From an archaeon (GTDB lineage Archaea > Nanobdellota > Nanobdellia > Woesearchaeales > GW2011-AR9), in the NCBI GenBank assembly GCA_023266155.1, contig JAHFRS010000046.1, positions 1 to 8,543 of the forward strand: DNA of 8,543 nucleotides, written 5' to 3'. The notes below the pieces were generated by a model. It was not told the origin of the DNA. It saw only the letters and a program-made list of their open reading frames with translations, and made no database searches. Below are positions 1 through 5,765 of the stretch, piece after piece; the stretch's first letter is position 1, and the number at the start of each line of letters is the position of its first letter. The translations under genes and the position numbers were made by a program.

Positions 1-18
1 AACATATGTGGTGGTATA

Positions 19-1089
19 ATGAGTGGCTTCGACAACGAAACAGTATATGCCAATAACTGGGACTTTAGAGGAGTTCAGCCAGTATTGCCTCAAGTGTCGT
101 CATCTGGACAACTTCCTATTGGGACAGGAGGATCCCCTGCCATTCTTGTAGGGTCTTTAACCTCCCCAAATGGAACGTTGACGATTGGATATTCTTCTCC
201 GAACATTACTCTAGATCTATCAGGCGGAACAATAGCCATAGACTCTATTGCCGTAGACACAACTACTGGAGCAGGAACTAATCCTGTCGTTCCAACGGCA
301 GCCGGCCTCCTTACAATGACTGGTGGTCAATATCCCACTGGAACATTCGGCACTCGTGTAATAACGATTAATAGTTCCGCTGCAAACTCTCTTACAGTAG
401 AAGCTCAGATTAGCTCCGCAGTTGCCTCGACCTCCATTACTAATAATGGACTTTCCCATTTCGACTCTGCTGACTTTACTGTAGACGCTAACGGATTTGT
501 ATCAGCCGCCACTACTGGATTTATTAAGACACTGACAGGGGATTCTGGAGGCGCCAGATCTCCAACGGCAAATAATATTAATATTCTCGGCGGAACTTCG
601 TCTGCTGGGACGACACCAGTTGCTGTAGCCGGGGCTTCAAGCACTCTGACAGTGAATATACAGAAGTCGCAAGCCATCGCTTCGACTGATGCAACTAAAA
701 TTGGCCTATCTTCTTTTAGTTCTTCCAATTTCGCAGTAGATTCTAATGGTTTTGTTACGATCATAGGAGGAGGCTTTGCTTGGTCGGATACCTCCGGAAC
801 GGTGACAGCGGCGGCTGAGAATGGGTATTTCATCACAACTACCTGCACTTCCACTCTGCCAGCCTCTCCGTCAGAGGGAGATACTGTGAAGTATATTGTA
901 GACACGACAAATTTATTAACGATTACTGCAGCTGGATCTCAGAAGATTCGTTTTGGAACAACTCTCTCTGCTGCCGGCGGGACTGCAGTAAATACTCAGA
1001 GAGGGGATTCAGTAGTCCTCGTATATAGAACCTCTGGTACGACTTGGTTCTGTGAAGCTAACCCCGTTGGGGCATGGAATATAACTTAA
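19..1089 (+). CDS. repetitive beta-rich phage tail-fibre/structural protein
   Basis: 356 residues, very rich in Ser, Thr, Gly and Ala with almost no charged clusters, the composition of beta-structured phage fibre proteins. Residues 3-18 (GFDNETVYANNWDFRG) resemble an N-terminal motif I associate with metagenomic phage tail proteins. Residues 171-214 (around TGDSGGARSPTANNINILGG) resemble a common tail-protein segment. The C-terminal 100 residues, with LPASPSEGDTVKYI at 280-293 and later QKIRFG, resemble a beta domain often found at phage fibre ends. A motif of form GLSxFxSxxFxVDxNGFV occurs twice, at 144-161 and 229-246. The frame is open to the left window edge, so the start could lie further left; ATG at 19 is chosen because the motif begins there, and GGTGGT upstream is only a weak ribosome site. 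It probably acts in host adsorption. The role is inferred from composition and neighbours, not from a catalytic motif. Confidence 0.75.
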   Translation: MSGFDNETVYANNWDFRGVQPVLPQVSSSGQLPIGTGGSPAILVGSLTSPNGTLTIGYSSPNITLDLSGGTIAIDSIAVDTTTGAGTNPVVPTAAGLLTMTGGQYPTGTFGTRVITINSSAANSLTVEAQISSAVASTSITNNGLSHFDSADFTVDANGFVSAATTGFIKTLTGDSGGARSPTANNINILGGTSSAGTTPVAVAGASSTLTVNIQKSQAIASTDATKIGLSSFSSSNFAVDSNGFVTIIGGGFAWSDTSGTVTAAAENGYFITTTCTSTLPASPSEGDTVKYIVDTTNLLTITAAGSQKIRFGTTLSAAGGTAVNTQRGDSVVLVYRTSGTTWFCEANPVGAWNIT

Positions 1090-1098
1090 GAGACGTCT

Positions 1099-1356
1099 AT
1101 GGCTTTATTAACTAATACAGTAGTTGACTTGTCAACCAAAAATGAGGTCAACGACACAGTCGGCCACACATGGAGTCTGGCAGGAATTTTTGTTGCCTCC
1201 CCCAGGGTAATAAACTACTCAGCCATTCTTTCCAACAAGACGGTGGATTTATTAAACAGAGCACAATCAAAAACAATTGAATTTCCAGAATGGATCTTTC
1301 TTTTATATTGCTTAAAACATTATAGAAATTCAGTTAAGACTTTTTTAAGTTTATGA
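1099..1356 (+). CDS. small hypothetical protein between tail-fibre genes
   Basis: 85 residues, not recognised. It starts 9 bases after the previous stop and ends 10 bases before the next start, so it is packed like a real gene in the tail operon; AAGAGA lies upstream of the ATG. The first 50 residues (MALLTNTVVDLSTKNEVND...) have the base composition of the flanking fibre genes. The last 30 or so (from about EFPEWIFLLYCLKHYRN) are abruptly more AT-rich, hydrophobic and basic. This could mean a frameshift, a truncated fibre remnant, or simply a small accessory protein. No signal peptide or clear domain is visible. No function is proposed. Confidence 0.5.
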   Translation: MALLTNTVVDLSTKNEVNDTVGHTWSLAGIFVASPRVINYSAILSNKTVDLLNRAQSKTIEFPEWIFLLYCLKHYRNSVKTFLSL

Positions 1357-1366
1357 AGGATAAATT

Positions 1367-2902
1367 ATGCCAACTATACTGACGACTGGCGACAATAACT
1401 TCGGAACGGCTAAGTGGATAGTTAATGCTACAGCCGGTCTAGGTACCCATACTACCATAGCCGCCGCTATTTCTTCGGCTTCCTCAGGAGAAACAGTCTT
1501 TATTATGCCAGGGACTTACACAGAAAATCTGACGCTGAAGATTGGAGTAGATTTGGCGGCTTATGTCTGTGATGCTTTAAGGCCAAACGTCACAATCGTC
1601 GGAAAAGCCACATTCACTGGGGCTGGAGCTGTCTCTATCTCAGGAATTAGGTTGCAGACGAACTCTGACTTTTTGTTAGCCGTGACTGGATCTGCAGCCT
1701 CTATCGTAAGTCTTTCCGGATGTTATTTAAATTGTTCAAATAATACAGGTATTTCTTTTACAACTTCTTCTAGCTCTGCTGTAATAGATATTACAAATTC
1801 TAAAGTGGACTTAGGGACGACTGGAATTACATATTATTCACATTCGAGCGCTGGCTCTCTTTCTTTTTCATATTGTTACATGGGGAATACTGGATCCTCT
1901 CTCACCTCTACCACTCAGTCTGCTGGCGTCGTGAATATTTATTATACACACATCGACGGAACCTTAACTAACTCAAGCACAGGAGGACTGGGGTTATGGC
2001 ATGTCGACATAAATCCAGGAGCTTTAAATATCACTCCGCTTACTGTCGGTGGGTCTGGTACTAATGTCGCCTATAATTGTTTTTTTTCCTCTGGGACTGC
2101 CTCTGCAATAAGTGTGGGCTCCACTTTGGTTTTAACTGATTCTACTGTTTCATCAACAAATACAAACGCCATCACTGGAGCAGGAACTTTAACATATGGA
2201 AATGATGTCTTTTCTGCTGCTTCCTCAAAAATAAACACAACCACTCTGTCCCCTTTGATAGAGACAGCTTTCACGAAGGTTGTTTCTCAAGTCTTTACCA
2301 GTAGTGGGACCTACACTCCCACTACTGGAATGAAATATTGCATTATTGAACTAGTAGGAGGAGGAGGCGGTGGTGGTGGGTCTCAAACTGCAGCTACAGC
2401 TTCTCTTCCAGGAGCAGGAGGAGGCGGTGGTTATGCCAGAAAAGTTGTGACGGCAGCAGCAATCGGCACTTCTCAAACGGTGACTATTGGTGCAGGAGGA
2501 GCTGGAGGGGCAGCTGGAGCCAATAACGGAGTTGCAGGTGGAACCACTTCTGTCGGAGCTATCATTTCAGCAACAGGTGGAGGCGCGGGCAATACTGCTT
2601 CTAGTGGATTAGGAGGTTCTGGCAGCGGAGGAATCGGTTCTGGTGGCGACATAAATATAGCCGGAGGGTCAGGATTAACGGGTTCTGGGACTGGGGTAAC
2701 GTACGGAGTTGGAAGCACAGGAGGGACCAGTTTCTTTGGAAATCCCAATGCAGCTGGAACCGGCAACGGCGGAAGCCATGGCTCTGGAAGCGCTGGTTTA
2801 AATTACGGAAGTGGGGGAGGAGGCGGACTCACACTAAACAGTACTCAGGATGCTGGGGGAGCTGGAGCAGATGGGGTTGTTTTCATCACAGAATACGTTT
2901 AA
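1367..2902 (+). CDS. tail fibre/adhesin: beta-helix domain plus glycine-rich tip domain
   Basis: 511 residues; AAGGAT sits 6 bases before the ATG. Residues about 14-290 look like a right-handed parallel beta-helix of the pectin-lyase-like type: a start resembling AxxGLGTHTTIAAAISSA, then GETVFIMPGTYTENLTL (41-57) and repeated short strands with Gly/Asn turns. Residues about 309-511 form a glycine-rich domain opening with FTSSGTYTPTTGMKYCIIELVG (310-331) and polyglycine runs at 331-338 and 350-355. It closes with GVVFITEYV, a typical ending of this domain. Polyglycine loops of this sort form the host-recognition tips of phage adhesins such as T4-like gp38; the domain resembles Pfam Gly_rich_2. 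It probably binds a cell-surface receptor. The canonical ending suggests the protein is complete, which matters for interpreting the S74 frame that follows. The substrate of the beta-helix, if any, cannot be read; no catalytic residues are identified. Confidence 0.8.
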   Translation: MPTILTTGDNNFGTAKWIVNATAGLGTHTTIAAAISSASSGETVFIMPGTYTENLTLKIGVDLAAYVCDALRPNVTIVGKATFTGAGAVSISGIRLQTNSDFLLAVTGSAASIVSLSGCYLNCSNNTGISFTTSSSSAVIDITNSKVDLGTTGITYYSHSSAGSLSFSYCYMGNTGSSLTSTTQSAGVVNIYYTHIDGTLTNSSTGGLGLWHVDINPGALNITPLTVGGSGTNVAYNCFFSSGTASAISVGSTLVLTDSTVSSTNTNAITGAGTLTYGNDVFSAASSKINTTTLSPLIETAFTKVVSQVFTSSGTYTPTTGMKYCIIELVGGGGGGGGSQTAATASLPGAGGGGGYARKVVTAAAIGTSQTVTIGAGGAGGAAGANNGVAGGTTSVGAIISATGGGAGNTASSGLGGSGSGGIGSGGDINIAGGSGLTGSGTGVTYGVGSTGGTSFFGNPNAAGTGNGGSHGSGSAGLNYGSGGGGGLTLNSTQDAGGAGADGVVFITEYV

Positions 2903-2915
2903 TTTGGTAAATACT

Positions 2916-3197
2916 ATGTTTTCAGGCCACGACATCAAAGAGAATATAGAAGATTTGGACTTCAAAAATGAAGTCACAAGCCTTCGTCCAGTTTCGTTCA
3001 CTTATACGTCTGATGAATCAAAGAAACTTCACTTCGGGCTGGTAGAGGAAGAAGTCGTTTCTCTTTTCCCATCTTTAGTAACGCAAGACAAAGAAGGAGA
3101 AGTTCTTTCTGTCAAGTATGAAGAATTATCCGTGCTTCTCCTTTACGAGATTAAGAAACTAAAGAAAGAAGTCCAATCTATAAGAAGTATACTTTAG
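2916..3197 (+). CDS. detached S74-type intramolecular chaperone domain
   Basis: From ATG 2916 this is 93 residues matching the Peptidase_S74 / endosialidase chaperone pattern in order: FSGHDIKENI at 2-11, LRPVSFTY at 23-30, HFGLVEEEV at 39-47, FPSLV at 51-55, VKYEELSVLLLYEIKKLKKEV at 66-86 (coiled coil). In this family a Ser-Lys dyad spaced five apart self-cleaves after fibre trimerisation; here Ser3 and Lys8 keep that spacing. The domain normally ends a long fibre protein, but here it is in another frame (+1) from the preceding fibre gene, 13 bases after its stop. An earlier ATG at 2850 in the same frame overlaps the fibre gene, but the residues it adds are an out-of-frame reading of glycine codons. 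No strong ribosome site precedes 2916. It could be a trans-acting chaperone, a frameshift product of the fibre, or a remnant of an exchanged fibre. Confidence 0.7.
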   Translation: MFSGHDIKENIEDLDFKNEVTSLRPVSFTYTSDESKKLHFGLVEEEVVSLFPSLVTQDKEGEVLSVKYEELSVLLLYEIKKLKKEVQSIRSIL

Positions 3198-3216
3198 CTT
3201 TCCAAATAAGAATTAA

Positions 3217-3555
3217 TCACGGTTCGATTAACTCATCTTCAATCAAATAGTTCACGGTTTTGAGCATGAACAGTGCCTCTTCGTCATTTCCAGCTTTGTA
3301 ATATGCATAAGCGAGCAGAAGTTGATTCAACAAGTTCTTCTTGAGGTCCTCTTCTATGGTGGGATATTCTGCATACCAATTTGCGATATATATCCCTTTA
3401 ACCTGTTCCAGATTCCCAAAATACGCCATTTTCCAAGCATCAAAATTCTCGGGCTTCCTGTCCTCAGAATAAATATCAGACGCCAAGAGAACAGCGCACA
3501 AGGCAATTAAACTAAACGCACTTTTTCCAATAATCGATAGTTTCTTTTTGCTCAT
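3217..3555 (-). CDS. small exported or membrane-anchored protein, unknown function
   Basis: 112 residues from the ATG at 3553-3555, chosen because AAGGAT lies 9 bases upstream; an in-frame ATG at 3597 would add 14 residues but starts inside the upstream overlapping gene without as good a site. Residues 3-5 are lysines followed by a hydrophobic stretch (IIGKSAFSLIALCAVLLA, 8-25), a signal peptide or signal anchor. The Cys at 20 is not in a convincing lipobox. The rest (about 30-112) is soluble and probably helical, with NLLNQLLLAYAYYKAGNDEEALFML resembling a single TPR-like helix pair. It is the last gene of a leftward overlapping cluster and converges on the tail operon, ending 19 bases from its stop. 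It could belong to a lysis or envelope-modification set. Function unknown. Confidence 0.65.
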   Translation of the reverse strand: MSKKKLSIIGKSAFSLIALCAVLLASDIYSEDRKPENFDAWKMAYFGNLEQVKGIYIANWYAEYPTIEEDLKKNLLNQLLLAYAYYKAGNDEEALFMLKTVNYLIEDELIEP

Positions 3556-3661
3556 TTGACAGGTTATCCTTTTTAGTTTCGTAATACTTCTTAACAAGGA
3601 AAAAAGCCATAATTATGACTAATACCGCCATTATTTGGTAAAAGTACTTTTCAAGCGCCAT
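3512..3661 (-). CDS. 49-residue single-span membrane protein in an overlapping frame
   Basis: A short frame found by reading the reverse strand: MALEKYFYQIMAVLVIIMAF followed by FLVKKYYETKKDNLSNEQKE and ending DYWKKCV. It has one clear membrane helix (about residues 9-23), a short N-terminus and a Lys/Glu-rich C-terminal tail. Its ATG overlaps the last 11 bases of the upstream 89-residue gene, and its 3' third overlaps the start of the 112-residue gene in another frame. Such coupling plus a genuine hydrophobic helix argues for a real gene. The nested-membrane-protein layout recalls phage holin or spanin (Rz/Rz1) loci, but no lipobox, endolysin or second holin helix is seen, so that role is only a guess. 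Confidence 0.55.
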   Translation of the reverse strand: MALEKYFYQIMAVLVIIMAFFLVKKYYETKKDNLSNEQKETIDYWKKCV

Positions 3662-3920
3662 GGTCTCGCTCGTAGGCCGAGGCTCTGTCTACATCCCTTT
3701 GATCTCTAGACCCTTCATTTACCCTGTCGTATGCGTCCCTATTATCTCTATCTCGGCAAGAGTCGTTTAGTCTCTCTGCTTCACTTCCAGGTCCTGCATA
3801 CTCAGCTTCCACAGTGTAACAATAACCCTCTATGGCAAATACCAACATCCCTAAAACCGCCACGGCTATGCAAATCCCTCTCAACCATTTGTAGCTTTCA
3901 TAAAATTCTGTGATATTCAT
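3651..3920 (-). CDS. membrane protein with Arg/Asp-rich tail
   Basis: 89 residues. A short amphipathic start (MNITEFYESYKWLR) leads into one membrane helix at about 15-31 (GICIAVAVLGMLVFAIE). From residue 45 to the end there is a highly charged tail dominated by Arg-Asp pairs (RDRDNRDAYDRV, then RDQRDVDRASAYERD). The ATG overlaps the stop of the upstream gene by four bases (ATGA), so translation is probably coupled; the downstream 49-residue membrane gene begins inside its last codons. The shape, one N-terminal helix with a hydrophilic domain outside, is that of an i-spanin (Rz-like) or a small scaffold, but the tail is not an obvious coiled coil. No known family is recognised. Confidence 0.65.
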   Translation of the reverse strand: MNITEFYESYKWLRGICIAVAVLGMLVFAIEGYCYTVEAEYAGPGSEAERLNDSCRDRDNRDAYDRVNEGSRDQRDVDRASAYERDHGA

Positions 3921-4201
3921 TTTTTCTCCTTGATCGGCTCGTTAAAGTCGTATAGATCTTCAAAATTAATCTCTTCACCATTTTCGTAAAATATTCTACA
4001 ACTCTCTATTTCTCCGCAAGTAATAATTACTTCAATGTACGTCCACTTAACCGGAATTCCTATGGGGAACATCTGGGCGTTGCTGAAATTATTGTTCTCC
4101 CAAATGCCGGATGCTCGGTTCCCTTCATGGTCAATAATCATGATTGCTGAGTCGTCTAAAGGGAGTTGGTTAGTGAAGTTATGCCATTTAGGTTTTTTCA
4201 T
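3917..4201 (-). CDS. small hypothetical protein, weakly DUF551-like
   Basis: 94 residues with no signal peptide or membrane span. The pattern KWHNFTNQLPLDD, then IMIIDHEGNRASGIWEN, then IPVKWTYIE loosely follows the small phage/prophage DUF551-like fold (Trp, LP-D, a beta hairpin, then a Trp near the end). That resemblance is from memory and weak. It is the first gene of the leftward cluster 3217-4201 and shares ATGA with the next gene. A purine-rich AAAGCAG lies directly before the ATG; a stronger GAGGAG lies 17 bases upstream, too far for normal spacing and inside a perfect palindrome. Function unknown. Confidence 0.6.
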   Translation of the reverse strand: MKKPKWHNFTNQLPLDDSAIMIIDHEGNRASGIWENNNFSNAQMFPIGIPVKWTYIEVIITCGEIESCRIFYENGEEINFEDLYDFNEPIKEKK

Positions 4202-4216
4202 CTGCTTTTGGCGGTT

Positions 4217-4238
4217 TTCTCCTCAACGTTGAGGAGAA
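4217..4238. repeat. 22-bp perfect palindrome upstream of the small-gene cluster
   Basis: Every base pairs across the centre between 4227 and 4228 (core CTCCTCAACGTTGAGGAG). It lies between the end of the initiator gene and the start of the 94-residue gene. Neither strand has a run of T directly after it, so it is not a standard intrinsic terminator. It could be an operator for a dimeric regulator, or an RNA hairpin that hides a GAGGAG ribosome-site-like sequence. Confidence 0.6.
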
Positions 4239-4301
4239 CAATATCTAAAAATAAAACATTAAAAATATTATCAACGCATCTTGCTGATTCAACTGAAAAC
4301 C

Positions 4302-5249
4302 CTAGCTCGTTGGCCATAGCCTCGTTGTTGCTTTCTTGCATTTTTTTAAAAACTCCTCTGTTTTTAAATTATATTCTACTGAATATCCTTCTCCATTAGG
4401 AAAAATGAATGTGACTTGTGATGGTTTTGCCTGAACACCATACTGATTTTTGGGGTTTTTCTCGAATTGATTTTCCCAATGTTTTGCGAATTCTCGATTT
4501 CTTCTGACTTCATCTTCACTTGCTGGAACAGAAACCTCTTTAGACTGCGTAAGAGGCGATATATGGGCCTTGTTTACATTTTTCATCCAAGTGTTCAGAG
4601 ACTTGCGATAATTCGACCTAGGCTCGCCTAAAGCCCAAATAAGGGCTTCCTGGATCTCTTTGCGAACATTCACAGCCGTAAAGGTATCTTGCCATCTTTT
4701 TATGTCCTCTTCCTTGATCCCTTCGAATTTCTTCGTTTCTGAATTTAGGACGATTGGTGTCGCCACCGGCGATTTCTTTTTCTTATTTTCTTTATCGGGT
4801 TCTTTATCGGGTTCTTTATATATTGCTGGCCTGGGGGCCAAAACAGTTTGTACTTTTTGTCCAATCAAGTTTGGCCCAGGGGCCAAAATAGTAGAATTTA
4901 TTTTATCTTGGAAAAACTCACATATTTTTATATAATCTATTTGGAAATATCTTCTTGATGGGAGACCTGCCAGGACTTTTTTTATGAATCCCAGGGATAT
5001 TAGCTTCTCAATGCAGGGTCGTTGTTCTTTTTCACTAAGAGTGGTTCGCTCCTCGATTGTTTCTGCGGTTAAATAAAACCACTCTCCATCTTGGTTTTTT
5101 AGTGTAACAAGTGAATTTTTGTTTTGGAAATATTGGAATTTGTCCACTAACTCAGAGAACACTATTGAGGTGTTCAAACCAATCGCCTTAGCGATTTTTC
5201 TATTAAAGACACCGTAGTTGTTTCCGTTGATCAAATCTAAGATGTTCAT
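4302..5249 (-). CDS. phage winged-helix replication initiator / replisome organiser
   Basis: 315 residues; AAGGAG lies 6 bases before the ATG. The N-terminal domain (about 12-107) has the winged-helix pattern of phage replication proteins: FYLTAETIEERTTLSEKEQR (58-77), then CIEKLISLGFIKKV (79-92) and a wing at SRRYFQIDYIKI (98-109). A linker (about 111-165) contains two copies of a T-[IV]-LAP-x-P motif, a KEPD repeat and a lysine run. The C-terminal part (about 175-228) includes IKRWQDTFTAVNVRKEIQEA, then LIWALGEP and YRKSLNTWMKNVNKA, matching the common phage replication module of form W-x-F-x-x-DV-x-x-E-L...W...N-W. By analogy with lambda O and DnaD-type organisers it should bind the origin and recruit helicase. 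Its linker DNA carries repeats that may be the origin itself. It lies leftward, separate from the recombination operon, behind a structured leader of about 200 bases. Confidence 0.75.
   Translation of the reverse strand: MNILDLINGNNYGVFNRKIAKAIGLNTSIVFSELVDKFQYFQNKNSLVTLKNQDGEWFYLTAETIEERTTLSEKEQRPCIEKLISLGFIKKVLAGLPSRRYFQIDYIKICEFFQDKINSTILAPGPNLIGQKVQTVLAPRPAIYKEPDKEPDKENKKKKSPVATPIVLNSETKKFEGIKEEDIKRWQDTFTAVNVRKEIQEALIWALGEPRSNYRKSLNTWMKNVNKAHISPLTQSKEVSVPASEDEVRRNREFAKHWENQFEKNPKNQYGVQAKPSQVTFIFPNGEGYSVEYNLKTEEFLKKCKKATTRLWPTS
4788..4819. repeat. 12-bp tandem repeat in the initiator gene
   Basis: TTCTTTATCGGG occurs twice in direct succession, followed by a partial third copy (TTCTTTAT). 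On the coding strand it encodes the KEPD-KEPD-KE stretch, so it stays in frame. It adjoins the palindromic repeats and may be part of an origin or just a coding expansion. Confidence 0.75.
4827..4892. repeat. two 21-bp palindromic iteron-like repeats
   Basis: Copies at 4827-4847 and 4872-4892 match at 18 of 21 positions and are 45 bp (15 codons) apart. Each contains a near-palindrome of form TGGCC-N4/5-GGCCA followed by AAA[A][CT]AGT. They lie in the linker-coding part of the initiator gene, next to an AT-rich stretch at about 4889-4950, as iterons do in lambda gene O. Confidence 0.65.
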
Positions 5250-5314
5250 GATGGTCTCCTTTGTATTTTAGGAGCCCCAGACCCTTCCAGAAATTAAAGT
5301 TTTCTTTTATCTTG

Positions 5315-5331
5315 GAGTTAATGTATAACTC
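5315..5331. promoter_or_regulatory. operator-like dyad overlapping a -10-like box
   Basis: Perfect dyad GAGTTA-N5-TAACTC. It overlaps TATAAC on the + strand, a possible -10 for a rightward RNA antisense to the initiator leader (no good -35 seen). The half AGTTAATGTATA resembles AGTTAATATATA in the promoter of the Cro-like gene (8012-8023), so one regulator may bind both. Confidence 0.4.
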
Positions 5332-5347
5332 AGATTAAGATCACTCC

Positions 5348-5378
5348 CGTTCCACCGCTAAGTAGAACGTTTTTTTTT
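5348..5378 (+). terminator. rightward intrinsic terminator inside the initiator leader region
   Basis: CGTTC pairs with GAACG (plus two further pairs after one mismatch) around a 6-base loop, followed directly by nine T residues. No rightward gene precedes it, so it would end a transcript antisense to the initiator region. Confidence 0.55.
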
Positions 5379-5416
5379 GTGTCTCACCCCTTTATTGGGT
5401 CTGGGGCGTATCATTT

Positions 5417-5461
5417 GCCTCAGGTCCTTCTTTGGGGGGGGGTCTGGGGCTTTTTTATTTT
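5417..5461 (+). terminator. second rightward intrinsic terminator
   Basis: GCCTCAGGTCC pairs with GGGGTCTGGGGC (about 11 pairs, including G-U pairs), followed by TTTTTTATTTT. Its 3' arm is one of the 11-bp repeat copies. Like the terminator at 5348-5378, it has no rightward gene in front, and it insulates the promoter at 5470-5498. Confidence 0.55.
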
Positions 5462-5469
5462 ATACTTTG

Positions 5470-5498
5470 TTCACAAAATTTCATTTGGCGCAAATAAT
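5470..5498 (+). promoter_or_regulatory. promoter of the 66-residue gene with embedded dyad
   Basis: TTCACA, 17 bases, AATAAT: each box is one base from the sigma-70 consensus. The spacer holds most of a dyad ATTTG-GCG-CAAAT (5483-5495), positioned like an operator. The gene starts at 5565 with AGGTGA upstream of its ATG. Confidence 0.5.
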
Positions 5499-5564
5499 TT
5501 CCCTGTGATACATTCTTCCGTTTTAAAGATAGCATGAAACAAAAGTATTGGATCAGGTGACTAT

Positions 5565-5765
5565 ATGTCTGGAAGAATTGTTCAGTTTGATTTATTCGCA
5601 AATGAAAAGATCCTCCAACAAAACATGGAGGAACAGCAATTTAAAAAAAATATCACAAAAAGCATAAGGGGTCTTTTTGCTAGGTACAATGAAATGGAAA
5701 TCGCCATTCTTGATATGCATAAAAGACTCGATCGCGTTTCTGAGGAGACGTTTAAGGTTCAGTAA
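5565..5765 (+). CDS. small hypothetical protein, probably helical
   Basis: 66 residues, not recognised. AGGTGA lies 6 bases before the ATG and a good promoter-like pair lies about 70 bases upstream. Most of the chain is predicted helical by eye: NMEEQQFKKNITKSIRGLFA, then RYNEMEIAILDMHKRLDRVSEE with a hydrophobic spacing suggestive of a short coiled coil. No signal peptide or cysteine is present. It is the only rightward gene between the initiator and the recombination operon, with its own promoter and dyad, so it may be a regulator or a replication accessory. This is inference from position only. Confidence 0.6.
   Translation: MSGRIVQFDLFANEKILQQNMEEQQFKKNITKSIRGLFARYNEMEIAILDMHKRLDRVSEETFKVQ

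Larger units (their letters stand above)
4788..4950. other. candidate replication origin inside the initiator gene
   Basis: A tandem repeat, two palindromic iteron-like repeats and about 60 bases that are strongly AT-rich (4889-4950, around ATATTTTTATATAATC) occur in sequence. All lie between the DNA-binding and C-terminal parts of a replication initiator. Known lambdoid initiators carry their binding sites at this place in their own gene. The origin call is inference from this layout; no DnaA box was recognised. Confidence 0.4.
5274..5450. repeat. three copies of an 11-bp GGGTCTGGGGC element
   Basis: Exact copies lie at 5397-5407 and 5440-5450 on the + strand and at 5274-5284 on the - strand. 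All are in the non-coding leader upstream of the initiator. They may be protein-binding sites or RNA pairing arms; the mixed orientation fits RNA pairing. Confidence 0.8.
5250..5464 (-). promoter_or_regulatory. structured leader of the replication-initiator mRNA
   Basis: No gene is seen here. Read leftward from a TATAAAAT -10-like box (5457-5464, no good -35), an mRNA would begin near 5450 with GCCCCAGACCC and carry a second copy at 5397-5407. It would have the complement GGGTCTGGGGC at 5274-5284, just before the ribosome site (5256-5261). The two upstream copies can each pair with the downstream one, giving two mutually exclusive 11- to 12-bp helices. The ribosome site itself can pair locally (CTCC/GGAG, 5256-5259 with 5271-5274). 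This suggests translational or attenuation control, but folding has not been computed. Confidence 0.4.

Noticed and set aside
405..905. Reverse-strand open frame of 166 residues
   Set aside because: It lies fully opposite the tail protein gene, whose own motifs and composition are convincing; the reverse frame has no recognisable domain.
1123..1136. GTTGAC-TT-GTCAAC dyad, with a further GTCAAC at 1147-1152
   Set aside because: It lies within the coding start of the small gene, encoding ordinary residues; it has no promoter or terminator around it.
2473..2766. Reverse-strand frame coding a proline-rich 97-residue peptide
   Set aside because: It is the complement of the glycine-codon-rich fibre domain (GGA/GGN read backwards gives Pro); no ribosome site or context supports it.
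3213..3231. TTAATC-N7-GATTAA dyad between the convergent operons, as a bidirectional terminator
   Set aside because: The stem is short and AT-rich, and neither side has a convincing T run; it also overlaps the stop of the leftward gene.
4788..4819. DnaA boxes or a CRISPR-like array
   Set aside because: TTATCGGG does not match the DnaA consensus TTATNCACA, and the 12-bp copies are directly adjacent without spacers.
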